The notes under the pieces were generated by a model. The model was not told the origin of the DNA. It saw only the letters and a list, made by a program, of their open reading frames with translations, and did no database searches. From positions 1 to 64,000 of the forward strand of contig CAMCDA010000003.1 of assembly GCA_945873195.1 (NCBI GenBank): a DNA stretch of 64,000 nucleotides, read 5' to 3'. A program made the position numbers and the translations under genes. Shown here one piece after another: positions 50,593 through 60,466 of the stretch. The stretch's first letter is position 1. Each line of letters opens with the position of its first letter. This stretch comes from Asaia bogorensis. GTDB lineage: Bacteria; Pseudomonadota; Alphaproteobacteria; Acetobacterales; Acetobacteraceae.

Positions 50593-50794
50593 GCTTTGGG
50601 AACATCCAGGCACGCGCGCGGGCAATCTGGGCCTCTCGTCCGACCTGTGACGCGCGTGGCAGCGGCAAACCCGCTTCGCTCAACAGGCGCAGCACTTCCC
50701 CATAGGTCGCGTTGCCGAGGCGACGGCGCAGTTCAAGCGCTGTCATGCGGCCGCTCGAATAGGCCTCCAGGGCGAGTCTTGTGGTGTCATCCAC
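50582..50794 (-). CDS. UPF0175-like antitoxin
   Basis: LALEAYSSGRMTALELRRRLGNATYGEVLRLLSEAGLPLP; paired with PIN remnant. Confidence 0.65.
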   Translation of the reverse strand: MDDTTRLALEAYSSGRMTALELRRRLGNATYGEVLRLLSEAGLPLPRASQVGREAQIARARAWMFPKHVA

Positions 50795-50924
50795 GGCTGA
50801 AACTCCAGTCCGGCGCGCATTCTATCATGTGAAGGGACGTCATACATCAAGATCGCAACCGACCACCTTGCCCCCGGACCATCCCCGAACGATGATCCCG
50901 CTCCTATCGCAAGGGAGAGAAGCA

Positions 50925-51668
50925 ATGCGGCTCAAGGACAAGGTCGCCATCATTACCGGTGGCGCGCACGGCATGGGTGAAGCCGAGGCTCGGCTGTTCG
51001 CCAAGGAAGGCGCGGCGGTCGTCATCGCCGACGTCCTGACTGACAAAGGCGAAGCCGTCGCCGCCGACATCAATGCCGGCCAGGGCCGAGCGATGTTCGT
51101 GAAAACGGATGTGACGTCGGAAGCGGACTGGAAGGCGCTGATCGCGAAGACCATCGCGGCCTATGGCAAGCTCGACATCCTGGTGAACAACGCGGGCATC
51201 AGCGGCAGCGCGGTCGGCGACCAGGACTCTCTGGAAGGCTGGAACAAGCTGATCGCCATCAACCAGACCGGCGTGTTCCTCGGCACGACGCTGGCGGCGA
51301 AGGAAATGGCGAAGGCCGGCAAGGGCGCGATCGTCAACATCTCCTCCATCATGGGCTTCATCGGCGGGGCCGAGGGCAGCCTGGGCTACTCCGCGTCCAA
51401 GGGCGCCGTCCGCATCATGAGCAAGTCCGCCGCCCTTCGCTGGGGTCCGCAGGGCGTGCGCGTGAACACCGTCCACCCCGGCTACATGCCGGCGATGCTG
51501 AACGGCACCAACGCCGGCGGCCGCGCGGCGAAGATCCCGGTGACCCCGCTGCGCCGCCTCGGCGAACCGATCGAGGTCGCGCATGGCGTCCTGTTCCTGG
51601 CCTCGGACGACGCTTCCTTCATCACCGGCACGGAACTGGTGATCGACGGCGGCTACATCGCGCAGTAA
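50925..51668 (+). CDS. SDR family oxidoreductase
   Basis: KVAIITGGAHGMGEAEARLFAKEGAAVVIADV; YSASKGAVRIMSKSAAL. Confidence 0.93.
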   Translation: MRLKDKVAIITGGAHGMGEAEARLFAKEGAAVVIADVLTDKGEAVAADINAGQGRAMFVKTDVTSEADWKALIAKTIAAYGKLDILVNNAGISGSAVGDQDSLEGWNKLIAINQTGVFLGTTLAAKEMAKAGKGAIVNISSIMGFIGGAEGSLGYSASKGAVRIMSKSAALRWGPQGVRVNTVHPGYMPAMLNGTNAGGRAAKIPVTPLRRLGEPIEVAHGVLFLASDDASFITGTELVIDGGYIAQ

Positions 51669-51731
51669 TCAGGCATCCGAACCGCCCCCTCCCGCACGGG
51701 AGGGGGACGTGCCCGCACGACAGGAGAGTCC

Positions 51732-52619
51732 ATGATCCCCGCCCCCTCCGCCCAAATCCCGGGCGTCTACCACCGCCGCATCGGCGACATCGTCGTCACC
51801 GCCCTTTCCGACGGATACCTCGATGGCGCGGTCGAGGTGATGCACAACATCGCCCCCGCCGACGCGACCCGCATGCTGGAGGAGAAGTTCCGCCCCGGCC
51901 GCCGCACCTCGGTCAACTGCTACCTGATCTACAACAAGGGCCGCCTGGCGCTGGTCGAGACAGGCTCGGGCAACTATCTGCTGCCGACCGCGGGCAAGCT
52001 GCTGCAGAACCTCAAGGCCGCGGGCGTCAACCCGGCCGACATCGACACCGTGATGCTGACGCACATGCATCCCGACCACTCGGCCGGCCTGGCCAATCCG
52101 GCGACCGGCGAGAAGTATTTCCCCAACGCCGAACTGGTCGCCCATGCGAATGAGCCGAAGCATTGGCTCGACGATGGAGAGATGAGCCGAGCGGGCGAGC
52201 GGGAAAAGAAGATGTATTTCGCGGCGACGCGGGAGCAGATCGCGCCGTATCACAACCAGATGCGGACCTTCGACAAGGATACCGAGGTGTTCCCCGGCGT
52301 CCGCTCGGTCGCGATGCACGGCCACACGCCGGGCCATAGCGGCTACATGATCGAGTCCGGCGGCAAGTCGTTGCTGATCTGGGGCGACATCATCCATGTG
52401 CCGGAAGTGCAGGTGCCGCGTCCGGAAGTGACGATGGCGTTCGACACCGACCCGCATGCCGCCGCGGCGACCCGCAAGCGCGTGTTCGACATGGTGGCGA
52501 CCGACCGGCAGTTGATCGCCGGCATGCACGTCCACTTCCCCGGCTTCGCGCATCTGGTGAAGCAGGGCGACAACTTCCTGATGCTGCCCGAGCCCTGGGA
52601 CCAGGCGTTCGGCGGGTGA
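51732..52619 (+). CDS. MBL-fold metallo-hydrolase
   Basis: TVMLTHMHPDHSAGL; VAMHGHTPGHSGYMIES; LLIWGDIIH. Confidence 0.93.
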   Translation: MIPAPSAQIPGVYHRRIGDIVVTALSDGYLDGAVEVMHNIAPADATRMLEEKFRPGRRTSVNCYLIYNKGRLALVETGSGNYLLPTAGKLLQNLKAAGVNPADIDTVMLTHMHPDHSAGLANPATGEKYFPNAELVAHANEPKHWLDDGEMSRAGEREKKMYFAATREQIAPYHNQMRTFDKDTEVFPGVRSVAMHGHTPGHSGYMIESGGKSLLIWGDIIHVPEVQVPRPEVTMAFDTDPHAAAATRKRVFDMVATDRQLIAGMHVHFPGFAHLVKQGDNFLMLPEPWDQAFGG

Positions 52620-53251
52620 CCTTCGGGCTGCTGCTGGCTTCGGCCGTTTCCGGCGCCGCCTATACCCTGGCGCCGGGGCCGGCCTTCCTGGCCTTGCTGG
52701 GGATTGGGGCCGGCAGCGGCCGTCGCGCGGGTGCCCTGTTCCTGGCGGGGCATTTCGTCGGCGACGTCGTCTGGGCGTCGCTGTCTTTGGTCGCGATCAT
52801 CGGCGCCCGCACGATGGGCACGCTGGTGTTCGACATCCTCGGCCTGGCCTGTGGCGCCTATCTGTGTGTCCTGGGCTGGCGCGCCGTCACGGTGCGGCGC
52901 GGCGTCGACGGGTCCCTGACAACCGAGCCTCGGCGGCCGTTGATCCGAGGCCTGGCGTTTGGCCTGTCCAACCCGAAGGCTTATCCGGTGGCGGTCGCGA
53001 TGTTCACCGCCTTGCTGGCGGGCCATGCGAGCGCTCTGGACTGGTCGTCCTTCGCCCCGCTGCTGGCCGCCGCCTGCGTGGGGTTCGTCATCGCCGACAT
53101 CATCCTCGTCACCGTGATCGGCGCGTCCTTGGTCCGCCGTATCTACCAGCGTCACGCACTGTGGGTGACGCGGATATCGGGTGTGCTGTTCCTGGGCTTC
53201 GGCTTGCAGGCGATCAGCGCGTCGGGGTCAGCACTCCTCCGGCGGGGGTAG
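52616..53251 (+). CDS. LysE family translocator
   Basis: YTLAPGPAFLALLGIGAGSGRRAGALFLAGHFVGDVVW; GLAFGLSNPKAY. Confidence 0.88.
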   Translation: MTFGLLLASAVSGAAYTLAPGPAFLALLGIGAGSGRRAGALFLAGHFVGDVVWASLSLVAIIGARTMGTLVFDILGLACGAYLCVLGWRAVTVRRGVDGSLTTEPRRPLIRGLAFGLSNPKAYPVAVAMFTALLAGHASALDWSSFAPLLAAACVGFVIADIILVTVIGASLVRRIYQRHALWVTRISGVLFLGFGLQAISASGSALLRRG

Positions 53252-53869
53252 CCTGGCGCGCTGGCGTTCCTGTTCGATGCCAAGCGTGTCGGTCCCCTCG
53301 ATCGGCACTTCCAGCCCGATCGCCAGCGCCGACACCGCCATGTAATAGGCCGTCAGCAGTGCGATATCGACGATCTGGCGGGCGTTGAAATGTTCGTGCA
53401 TCGCCTCCGCCACGCGCGGGGGAATGCGCCGCCCGGCGGAGATTTCAAACGCATAGTCGCACAGCGCGATCTCGGCCGACGGCAGGCTGCGCGGCGTGCG
53501 GCCTTCCCGGATCAGCAGCAACTGCTCCTCGGTCACGCCGGTGGCACGCGCCAAGGGTTCGTGATGCGCCCAGCCGTAATGCACATCCCGGACGGCGACC
53601 ACGATCACAAGTTCGCGCTGCGTTTCGTTCAGCAACGTGCCGAACCGGCAATAATCGCCAAGGGCCGAGAAGGGCCGCAGACCGTCCGGCGCCAAGGCGA
53701 GCGTCTGCATCAGGTTGGATACATAGCCCCGGCTTGTCGCGATGTCGGTAAGCGTCGCCTCCAGTTCGGCCTCGTTGATCGGGGGCAGTTCAGGGATATC
53801 GGTTATGGCCGGGGACTCCTGGACGACGCGATTTCCTGCACCAGGGCCTCGGTCGTTACCTGCCGACAA
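53228..53869 (-). CDS. carboxymuconolactone decarboxylase family protein
   Basis: LNETQRELVIVVAVRDVHYGWAHHEPLARATGVTEEQLLLIREG. Confidence 0.88.
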   Translation of the reverse strand: MSAGNDRGPGAGNRVVQESPAITDIPELPPINEAELEATLTDIATSRGYVSNLMQTLALAPDGLRPFSALGDYCRFGTLLNETQRELVIVVAVRDVHYGWAHHEPLARATGVTEEQLLLIREGRTPRSLPSAEIALCDYAFEISAGRRIPPRVAEAMHEHFNARQIVDIALLTAYYMAVSALAIGLEVPIEGTDTLGIEQERQRARLPPPEEC

Positions 53870-54480
53870 TAGCCGCGGTTGTTTCGCAGCGACCAGTCAT
53901 GCCGTTCCTGGCTGTGCGTGGCGCAAGCGTCGGTGGGCACCGTGACCAGATACCCAAGGTCGCAGGCATCGCGCACCGCGGAGTCCACGCATTGGTCCGT
54001 CAGCACGCCCGCCAGGATCAACGACCGCACGCCGAGGTTCCGCAGCACATAGTCCACGTTGGTGGACATGAAGACGGATGAGGAGGTCTTGGGGATCACG
54101 ATCTCATCTCCCGCCGGCGCGATGGCGGGCAGCACCTGGGCGTCCCACGATCCGCGCGGGACGAACAGGTTGCTGATCTTGTAGTCCAGGCTCATGTCTC
54201 GCCCGTCCTGGGTGAGGGACTCGATGACGGTGTACAGCACCTCGATCCCGCTGGTCCGGCAGGCGGCCTGTATCCGTTGCATGTTCGGCACGGCGGTGTC
54301 GCGCATCGCGCCCAGGAAGAAGCCGTAGCGCGCGTCGCGTTCAGCCTCCGTCATGGTCGTGTAGTTACCGCCGTCCGGACGCGCGTTGTAGTTCTGCACG
54401 TCGATGAACAGCAGCGCCGCGTGATCCGGATCGATCGGGATATCGCGGCTGAGCGACTGGGCGCGCCAATCCCGGGTCAT
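53803..54480 (-). CDS. isochorismatase-family cysteine hydrolase
   Basis: AALLFIDVQNYN; ILAGVLTDQCVDSAVRDACDLGYLVTVPTDACATHSQERHDWSL. Confidence 0.9.
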   Translation of the reverse strand: MTRDWRAQSLSRDIPIDPDHAALLFIDVQNYNARPDGGNYTTMTEAERDARYGFFLGAMRDTAVPNMQRIQAACRTSGIEVLYTVIESLTQDGRDMSLDYKISNLFVPRGSWDAQVLPAIAPAGDEIVIPKTSSSVFMSTNVDYVLRNLGVRSLILAGVLTDQCVDSAVRDACDLGYLVTVPTDACATHSQERHDWSLRNNRGYCRQVTTEALVQEIASSRSPRP

Positions 54481-54490
54481 GGCCTGGGGT

Positions 54491-55405
54491 TCACATCGGA
54501 TCCCAGGGGAACGCCTGCTCGGAGGTATCCAGCGGCATGAACGCCGCCTTCAGCGCCGGCGCGGCCATCTCGGCAATGCGTTCCGGCGTCCAGCCGTCGT
54601 CCCGCTGCACGATCCGGGCGGGGCGATGGGAGCTGAACAGATAGATCTCGTTCATCCGGGTCCCGAACACCTGCCCGGTCACGTCCTTGGCGGCATCCGA
54701 ACTGAGATACACCGCCAGCGGCGCGTTCTTGTCGGGCGTCATCTTCTGCGCCTTCTCGACCGCGGCCTTCTGTTCCTCGGTGGTCGTGGGGATGGAACTG
54801 GTCATCCGGCTCCAGGCCCAGGGCGACAGGCAGTTGGAGCGGACGCCGTACCGCGCCATGTCCAGCGCGATCGACTTCGACAGCGCGGTGATGCCCAGCT
54901 TGGCCGCCGCGTAGTTCGCCTGGCCCAGGTTGCCGATCAGGCCGGATGTCGAGGTGATATGCACAAACGACCCGCTCTCCTGCTTGCGGTACTCTTCAGC
55001 GGCGGCACGCGAGACGAAGAAGCTGCCGTTCAGGTGGACCGAGATGACCGACATCCAGTCATCCGGCGACATGCGGTGGAAGATGCCGTCGCGCAGGATG
55101 CCGGCGTTGTTCACCACCGCGTCGACGCGGCCGAAATGATCCATCGCCGATTGGATGATCTTACGCGCGGAGTCCCAGGTGGAAACGGATTCCGTGCAGA
55201 TTTCCGACACGCCGCCGTTCTGCGCGATCAGCGCCTTGGTCTGTTCGGCCGGCGTGGCCGACCCGCCCTCCCCGGACAGGGAGGCGCCGATATCCGCGAT
55301 GATAACCTTGGCGCCCTGGCCGGCCATCATGATCGCGATCTCGCGCCCGATGCCGCCACCGGCGCCGGTCACGACCGCGACCTTCCCTTCCATCATTCCT
55401 GGCAT
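54491..55405 (-). CDS. SDR family oxidoreductase
   Basis: MEGKVAVVTGAGGGIGREIAIMMAGQGAKVIIADIG; NYAAAKLGITALSKSIAL. Confidence 0.93.
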   Translation of the reverse strand: MPGMMEGKVAVVTGAGGGIGREIAIMMAGQGAKVIIADIGASLSGEGGSATPAEQTKALIAQNGGVSEICTESVSTWDSARKIIQSAMDHFGRVDAVVNNAGILRDGIFHRMSPDDWMSVISVHLNGSFFVSRAAAEEYRKQESGSFVHITSTSGLIGNLGQANYAAAKLGITALSKSIALDMARYGVRSNCLSPWAWSRMTSSIPTTTEEQKAAVEKAQKMTPDKNAPLAVYLSSDAAKDVTGQVFGTRMNEIYLFSSHRPARIVQRDDGWTPERIAEMAAPALKAAFMPLDTSEQAFPWDPM

Positions 55406-55476
55406 GCCATCGTCTCCTGTACGCCGGTCTATCTGATCGGCGCACAATGCCGTCCGGAGCGGTCGGCGTCGAGACG

Positions 55477-56142
55477 TCAGGGCTTGTCCACCACCTGATG
55501 CAGGACGTTCGACGCGCCGGTCAGCAGCATCTGGATGCCGATGCACAGCAGCAGGAACCCCACCAGGCGGGTGGCCGTGCGTTCCCCCACCGGTCCCAGC
55601 CACCGGGCCAGCAGGTCGGCGTAATGGTAGCACGCCCAGACCGAGGCGGCGGCGGCGGTCGAGGCCAGGACGATCCCGCTGACAAAGCCGGTGTCGAACG
55701 TGAAGCTGGACGCGTGGACACTCCCGAAGGCGATCAGGATGGAGATCGTTGCCGGCCCCGCGGTCAATGGAATGGTCAGCGGCACGACCGCCAGGTCGCG
55801 CAAGGCAACGTTTGTGTCAGGGGAAGGCGCGTCGGCACCTGGGGGCGCCGTCAACAGCTTCCAAGCGCTCATGCCCACCATCAGCCCGCCGGCGATCCGC
55901 ACCGCTTCCAGGCTGATCCCGAACAGGCTGAGCAGATAGGACCCGCTGAACAGGGACCCCAGCATGACGATCAGGGAATACAGCGCCACCTGCCGCGCGA
56001 GCGTGACCCGTTCCTCCCGCGTGCCGTGCGACGTCATGGTGCGGAACACCAGGGCTGTGCCGAGCGGATTGAGCATGGCGAAGAGGGCGGGGAAGCCGAT
56101 CTGGAAGGCGTGCAGCATGACCGCGGGATCGAAGGCGGTCAT
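55477..56142 (-). CDS. MarC (UPF0056) family membrane protein
   Basis: AMLNPLGTALVFRTMTSHGTREERVTLARQVALYSLIVML; VVPLTIPLTAGPATISILIAFG. Confidence 0.9.
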   Translation of the reverse strand: MTAFDPAVMLHAFQIGFPALFAMLNPLGTALVFRTMTSHGTREERVTLARQVALYSLIVMLGSLFSGSYLLSLFGISLEAVRIAGGLMVGMSAWKLLTAPPGADAPSPDTNVALRDLAVVPLTIPLTAGPATISILIAFGSVHASSFTFDTGFVSGIVLASTAAAASVWACYHYADLLARWLGPVGERTATRLVGFLLLCIGIQMLLTGASNVLHQVVDKP

Positions 56143-56310
56143 CGCGCGGGGGTTGTGATCGGGCGTGTCTTTCTGCGTTCTCGCACCGTTGGCACCTCCA
56201 TCCTTGCGGGCATAGGAGGGAATTCTTCGGCGTTCGGCAAGGGCCCGCCGGTTGCCGATGGAACGCTCATCGCGCCACAATGGCCGCGGACGGAGACGAC
56301 AAGATACGCC

Positions 56311-57912
56311 ATGCTGGGATTGAATCACGACTTCCCCCTGTTGCTGCCGACGATCCTGGAGCACGGGGCGATGAATTTCGGCGCCACCGCCGTCATCTCC
56401 CACGGGCGGGAGGAGGTGGTGAGGACCGACTATGCCCGCACCGCCGACCGCGCGCGCCGTCTGGGATCGTCGCTGGTGCGGCTGGGCTTCGGGCCGGGGA
56501 TGTTCGCGGGGTCGCTGGCCTGGAATTCCCACCGGCATCTTGAACTGTTCTACGGCATGACCGGCGTCGGTGGCGTGTTGCACACGGCCAACCCCCGTCT
56601 GCCGCCGGAGACGGTTGCCTATACGATCAACTTCACCGGCTATCGCACTCTGTTCATCGACCCGGACACGGTGCCGCTGGTCGAGCAGATCGCCCCGCTG
56701 CTGGAGACGGTCGAGCAGTTCGTGATGATGGCGCCCGGGCCGGTTCCGACTTCCCTGCCGAACGTCATAGCGTATGAGGACCTGATCACCGCCGGTGATG
56801 CCGATTTCGCCTGGCCCGTGCTCGATGAACGTTCGGCCTGCCTGCTGTGTTTCACCTCCGGCACAACCGGCGCGCCGAAGGGGGCGCTTTACAACCATCG
56901 CGGCACGGTGCTGGGGGCGATGTCCACCGGATCGGGGAACGGCTGGGGGCTCAGTGCGAATGACGCGATCATCGCTCTCCCGGGCTTCTTCCACTGCAAC
57001 GGCTGGGCGATCCCGTTCTTCGGTCCGATGTATGGCGCCAGGCTGGTGATCCCCGGCCGCAACATGGACACCGCCTTCCTGCATCGCCTGATCGTGGACG
57101 AAGGCGTGACCGCCGGTCCCGGCGTGCCGACGATCTGGCTGTCGATGCTGGAGCACGTGCGCCAGACCGGCCAGGGCCTCGGGCGGCTGAATCGATTGTT
57201 CTCGGGCGGTTCGGCTCCGCCGGCCGCGATGATGGAGGCGTATTTCCACGACCATGGCGTGCGCACGACCCATGGCTGGGGCATGACCGAAACGACCAGC
57301 GGGTCCACCATCTCCTTCGCGCCGGATGACATGCCGGAGGACGAGGCGATCGCCGCGATGCGGACCCAGGGCAAGCCGCTCTATGGCAACGAAATCCGCA
57401 TCGTCGATGAGGACGGGCGCTTGCTGCCGCGCGATGGGAAGACTCCGGGGCATTTGCAGGCGCGCGGGGCCTGGATCGCGGGCGGCTATTTCCGCCGGCC
57501 GGAGGTGGACTCGCAAAGCACCGATGGCTGGATGAAGACCGGCGATGTCGCGGTGATCGATCCCGACAACACGCTGCACATCGTCGATCGCGCCAAGGAC
57601 GTGATCAAGTCGGGCGGGGAATGGATCAGTAGCCAGGCGCTGGAGGACGCGGCCACGCATCACCCGATGGTGCAGGAGGCCGCGGTGCTCGCCATCCCCC
57701 ATCCGCGTTGGCAGGAGCGGCCGTTCCTGGTCGTGGTGGCGTCGGGTCCGGTCTCGGCCGAGGAGCTGCGCGCGCATCTGACCGATCGGGTGCCGAAATG
57801 GTGGCTGCCGGATTCGATCGCCTTCGTTGACGCGCTGCCGCATGGGCCAACCGGAAAGCTGGCCAAGAATGTGCTGCGGGATTGGATGGCCGAGGGCAAA
57901 CTGACGCCATGA
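56311..57912 (+). CDS. long-chain acyl-CoA synthetase/AMP-dependent ligase
   Basis: [50 protein letters not shown]; upstream ORF extension is non-coding. Confidence 0.93.
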   Translation: MLGLNHDFPLLLPTILEHGAMNFGATAVISHGREEVVRTDYARTADRARRLGSSLVRLGFGPGMFAGSLAWNSHRHLELFYGMTGVGGVLHTANPRLPPETVAYTINFTGYRTLFIDPDTVPLVEQIAPLLETVEQFVMMAPGPVPTSLPNVIAYEDLITAGDADFAWPVLDERSACLLCFTSGTTGAPKGALYNHRGTVLGAMSTGSGNGWGLSANDAIIALPGFFHCNGWAIPFFGPMYGARLVIPGRNMDTAFLHRLIVDEGVTAGPGVPTIWLSMLEHVRQTGQGLGRLNRLFSGGSAPPAAMMEAYFHDHGVRTTHGWGMTETTSGSTISFAPDDMPEDEAIAAMRTQGKPLYGNEIRIVDEDGRLLPRDGKTPGHLQARGAWIAGGYFRRPEVDSQSTDGWMKTGDVAVIDPDNTLHIVDRAKDVIKSGGEWISSQALEDAATHHPMVQEAAVLAIPHPRWQERPFLVVVASGPVSAEELRAHLTDRVPKWWLPDSIAFVDALPHGPTGKLAKNVLRDWMAEGKLTP

Positions 57913-57998
57913 TCGCCCCGTTCAGCCGCACTCTGGCGGAATTGCCGGGGGGGAGCAGGCGGATCGCTACGAGGACCAGCCGGCGATGACGTCGCGGC

Positions 57999-58029
57999 AC
58001 GTCATGGGCGCGCTTGACCCGCCCACGAC
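57999..58029. repeat. degenerate copy of dispersed inverted repeat
   Basis: CGTCATGGGCGCGCTTGACCCGCCCACGACG resembles a copy B arm. Confidence 0.5.
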
Positions 58030-58075
58030 GAAAGCAGCCGCCCCGGGGGCCAGGACCCCCTGCCGTCCCAGCCCC

Positions 58076-58963
58076 CTACCGCCGCCGCGCGGCCAGCGCT
58101 TTTGCGCGGTTCACAACATTCCGTGCCCGGTTCACCACCGGCACGTCGATCATCGCGCCTTCGAATTGAACCGCGCCCAGGCCCTGGGCATAGGCCTCAT
58201 CATACGCGGCGATCATCTTCTCCGCCCGTTCGACATCCTCGGCTGACGGCTGGAACTCCTCGTTCAGTACCGTCACCTGCAACGGATGCACCGCGCTGGC
58301 GCACATGAAGCCCATCCGGCGAGACCGGCGCACGATGGCGCGGAACGCGTCCTGGTCGCGGAAATCGGCGATCGAGCCCACGAAGCCCATCGGCATGATC
58401 CCCGCGGCCTTGGCGGCGAACAGCGTGCGCTGCTTCGGGTAGAACAGCGTCTCCGGGTCGGCGACCGCGCCGATATCGGCGGCGAAGTCCTCGGACCCCA
58501 GGCTGAGACCCACAAGCCGGCGGCTGGACTTGGCGATATGCTCGATCTTGAAGAACCCGTTGGCGTCCTCCACCAGCGCGACGAACTTGATCTTGCCCAG
58601 CGGCAGGCCGCGTTCGGCCTCCAGCTCATCGACGATGGATTCGATCGCCTGGACATGCTCGGGGCTGTCCACCTTGGTCAGCATCAGCGCGGCGACGCCT
58701 GGGATGACGGCGGCTTCCAGATCGCGCACCAGCAGGCGCCAGGGGCGGTTCACGCGCACCAGCACATCGGCGCCGTTGCGGTTCACCTGCGGGATCGCGT
58801 CGGCGATCAGGGTGCGGGCGCGCTCCTTCTGGGATGGGGCGACCGCGTCCTCCAGATCCAGGATGATGGCGTCGGCGCCGCGGTCGGCACCGGTGCGGAC
58901 GAACTTCTCGGCCGTCACCGGCACGAACATCAGCGAACGCCAGGCTGGCAGGTCATCACGCAT
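58076..58963 (-). CDS. HpcH/HpaI (CitE-like) CoA ester lyase
   Basis: RSLMFVPVTAEKFVRTGADRGADAIILDLEDAVAPSQKERAR. Confidence 0.92.
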   Translation of the reverse strand: MRDDLPAWRSLMFVPVTAEKFVRTGADRGADAIILDLEDAVAPSQKERARTLIADAIPQVNRNGADVLVRVNRPWRLLVRDLEAAVIPGVAALMLTKVDSPEHVQAIESIVDELEAERGLPLGKIKFVALVEDANGFFKIEHIAKSSRRLVGLSLGSEDFAADIGAVADPETLFYPKQRTLFAAKAAGIMPMGFVGSIADFRDQDAFRAIVRRSRRMGFMCASAVHPLQVTVLNEEFQPSAEDVERAEKMIAAYDEAYAQGLGAVQFEGAMIDVPVVNRARNVVNRAKALAARRR

Positions 58964-58965
58964 GA

Positions 58966-60186
58966 TCAGGCTTCCTTGATTACGCCGTCGGCCACCATCG
59001 CCGCGATGCGCGCGGGGTCGTAGCCGAGGGATTGCAGAATGGCATGGGTATGCTGGCCGAGGTTCGGGGCCGGCGTGCGGATGCGGCCAGGCGTGTCCGA
59101 CAGGCGCGGGATCACGTTGTGCATCAGCACGGTGCCCGCTTCCTCGTCCGGGGCTTCGACCAGGATGCCGCGTTCCTGGACATGCGGGTCCGCGATCAAC
59201 TGGTCGACCTCATAGATCGGGGTCGCCGTGACCTCGGCCGCCGAGAAGATGTCCATGTTCTCCTTCAGCGTGCGTGCCAGGATGAAATCGGCGACGATCC
59301 CGTCGCATTCATCGATGTTGCGGACGCGGTCGGTGTTGGTGCGGAACTTCGGGTCGTCGATCATGTCGGCCCGCCCGATCGCGCGGAACAGCCGCTCCGC
59401 CATCGCCTGGATCGACGCCGAGATCGCGATGTAGCGCCCGTCCGATGTCTCATAGGCATTGCGCGGTGATGTCGTCAGCGACCGACTGCCGGACCGTTGC
59501 GGCTTCTGCCCGCTGACCTGATAAATCGCCGGATCGGGCCCCAGGATCGAGATGATCGGGTCGAGCAGCGGCAGGTCGATGACCTGACCCTTCCCCCCGG
59601 CCTCCACGACCCGCAGCGCCACCATGATCGCATAGGCGCCATAGAGGCCGGCGATCATGTCGGCCATCGCGAGCGGGGGCAGCACCGGCGGCCGATCCTC
59701 GAACCCGTTCTTGGAGGCGAAGCCGGACATCGCCTCCACCAGTGTGCCGAAGCCGGGGCGGTCGCGGTACGGGCCATCCTGGCCGAAGCCGGTGATGCGG
59801 ACGATGATCAGGCCCGGGTTGCGCGCATGCAGGACGTCGGGGCCGATACCCATCTCCTCCAGCGTGCCGGGGCGATAGTTCTCGATCAGCACATGGCTGG
59901 TGGCCAGCAGGTCGGCCAGCGCGTCGCGGCCGGCCTGGGGGCGCAGGTTGATCGCCAGGCTCTTTTTGTTGCGCGCATAGACCTTCCAGTGCAGCGACAT
60001 GCCCTTGGTGCGCCAGGCGCGCAGGGGATCGCCGACTTTCGGGTCCTCGATCTTGATCACCTCGGCGCCCTGGTCGGCAAGCTGGAGGCTGACCATGTTG
60101 CCGGCGACGAGGCGGGAGATGTCGACCACACGGATGCCGTCGAGCGGTGCCGGGGCGGTGGGGTCGAACTGGATACGTTTCAGCAT
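58966..60186 (-). CDS. CaiB/BaiF family CoA transferase
   Basis: LDGIRVVDISRLVAGNMVSLQLADQGAEVIKIEDPKVGDPLR; ENYRPGTLEEMGIG. Confidence 0.94.
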   Translation of the reverse strand: MLKRIQFDPTAPAPLDGIRVVDISRLVAGNMVSLQLADQGAEVIKIEDPKVGDPLRAWRTKGMSLHWKVYARNKKSLAINLRPQAGRDALADLLATSHVLIENYRPGTLEEMGIGPDVLHARNPGLIIVRITGFGQDGPYRDRPGFGTLVEAMSGFASKNGFEDRPPVLPPLAMADMIAGLYGAYAIMVALRVVEAGGKGQVIDLPLLDPIISILGPDPAIYQVSGQKPQRSGSRSLTTSPRNAYETSDGRYIAISASIQAMAERLFRAIGRADMIDDPKFRTNTDRVRNIDECDGIVADFILARTLKENMDIFSAAEVTATPIYEVDQLIADPHVQERGILVEAPDEEAGTVLMHNVIPRLSDTPGRIRTPAPNLGQHTHAILQSLGYDPARIAAMVADGVIKEA

Positions 60187-60214
60187 TGCGGACTCTCGTG
60201 GTTGCGCTAGTCTT

Positions 60215-60380
60215 CCGTCAGACGACGGTGGCCCGCAAGGGCTGAAACGGGAACGCGAAGAGCGGCTGCCCCCGCAACTGTGGTTGGTGAGTTCCGGTCC
60301 AACGTGCCATTGCCGAAAGGCGAGAAGGCGGGCCGGGGTGTTGACCCAACCAGCCAGGAGACCGGCCGGCGTCTAGACTG
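60215..60380 (+). promoter_or_regulatory. cobalamin riboswitch
   Basis: AACGGGAA...GGCTGCCCCCGCAACTGT (B12 box)...AGCCAGGAGACCGGCC, upstream of TonB receptor. Confidence 0.93.
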
Positions 60381-60466
60381 CGCGCGTGCGACGGGCGGGG
60401 TGCACCGGTGCGGCGGGGAGAAACCCGTATGCGAGCTGTCGACACCTTGGTCGATGGAGGACCCGC

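Noticed and set aside
55477-57843. 788-aa minus-strand ORF
   Set aside because: Only the C-terminal 221 aa (MarC) is real; the rest is antisense to the acyl-CoA synthetase.
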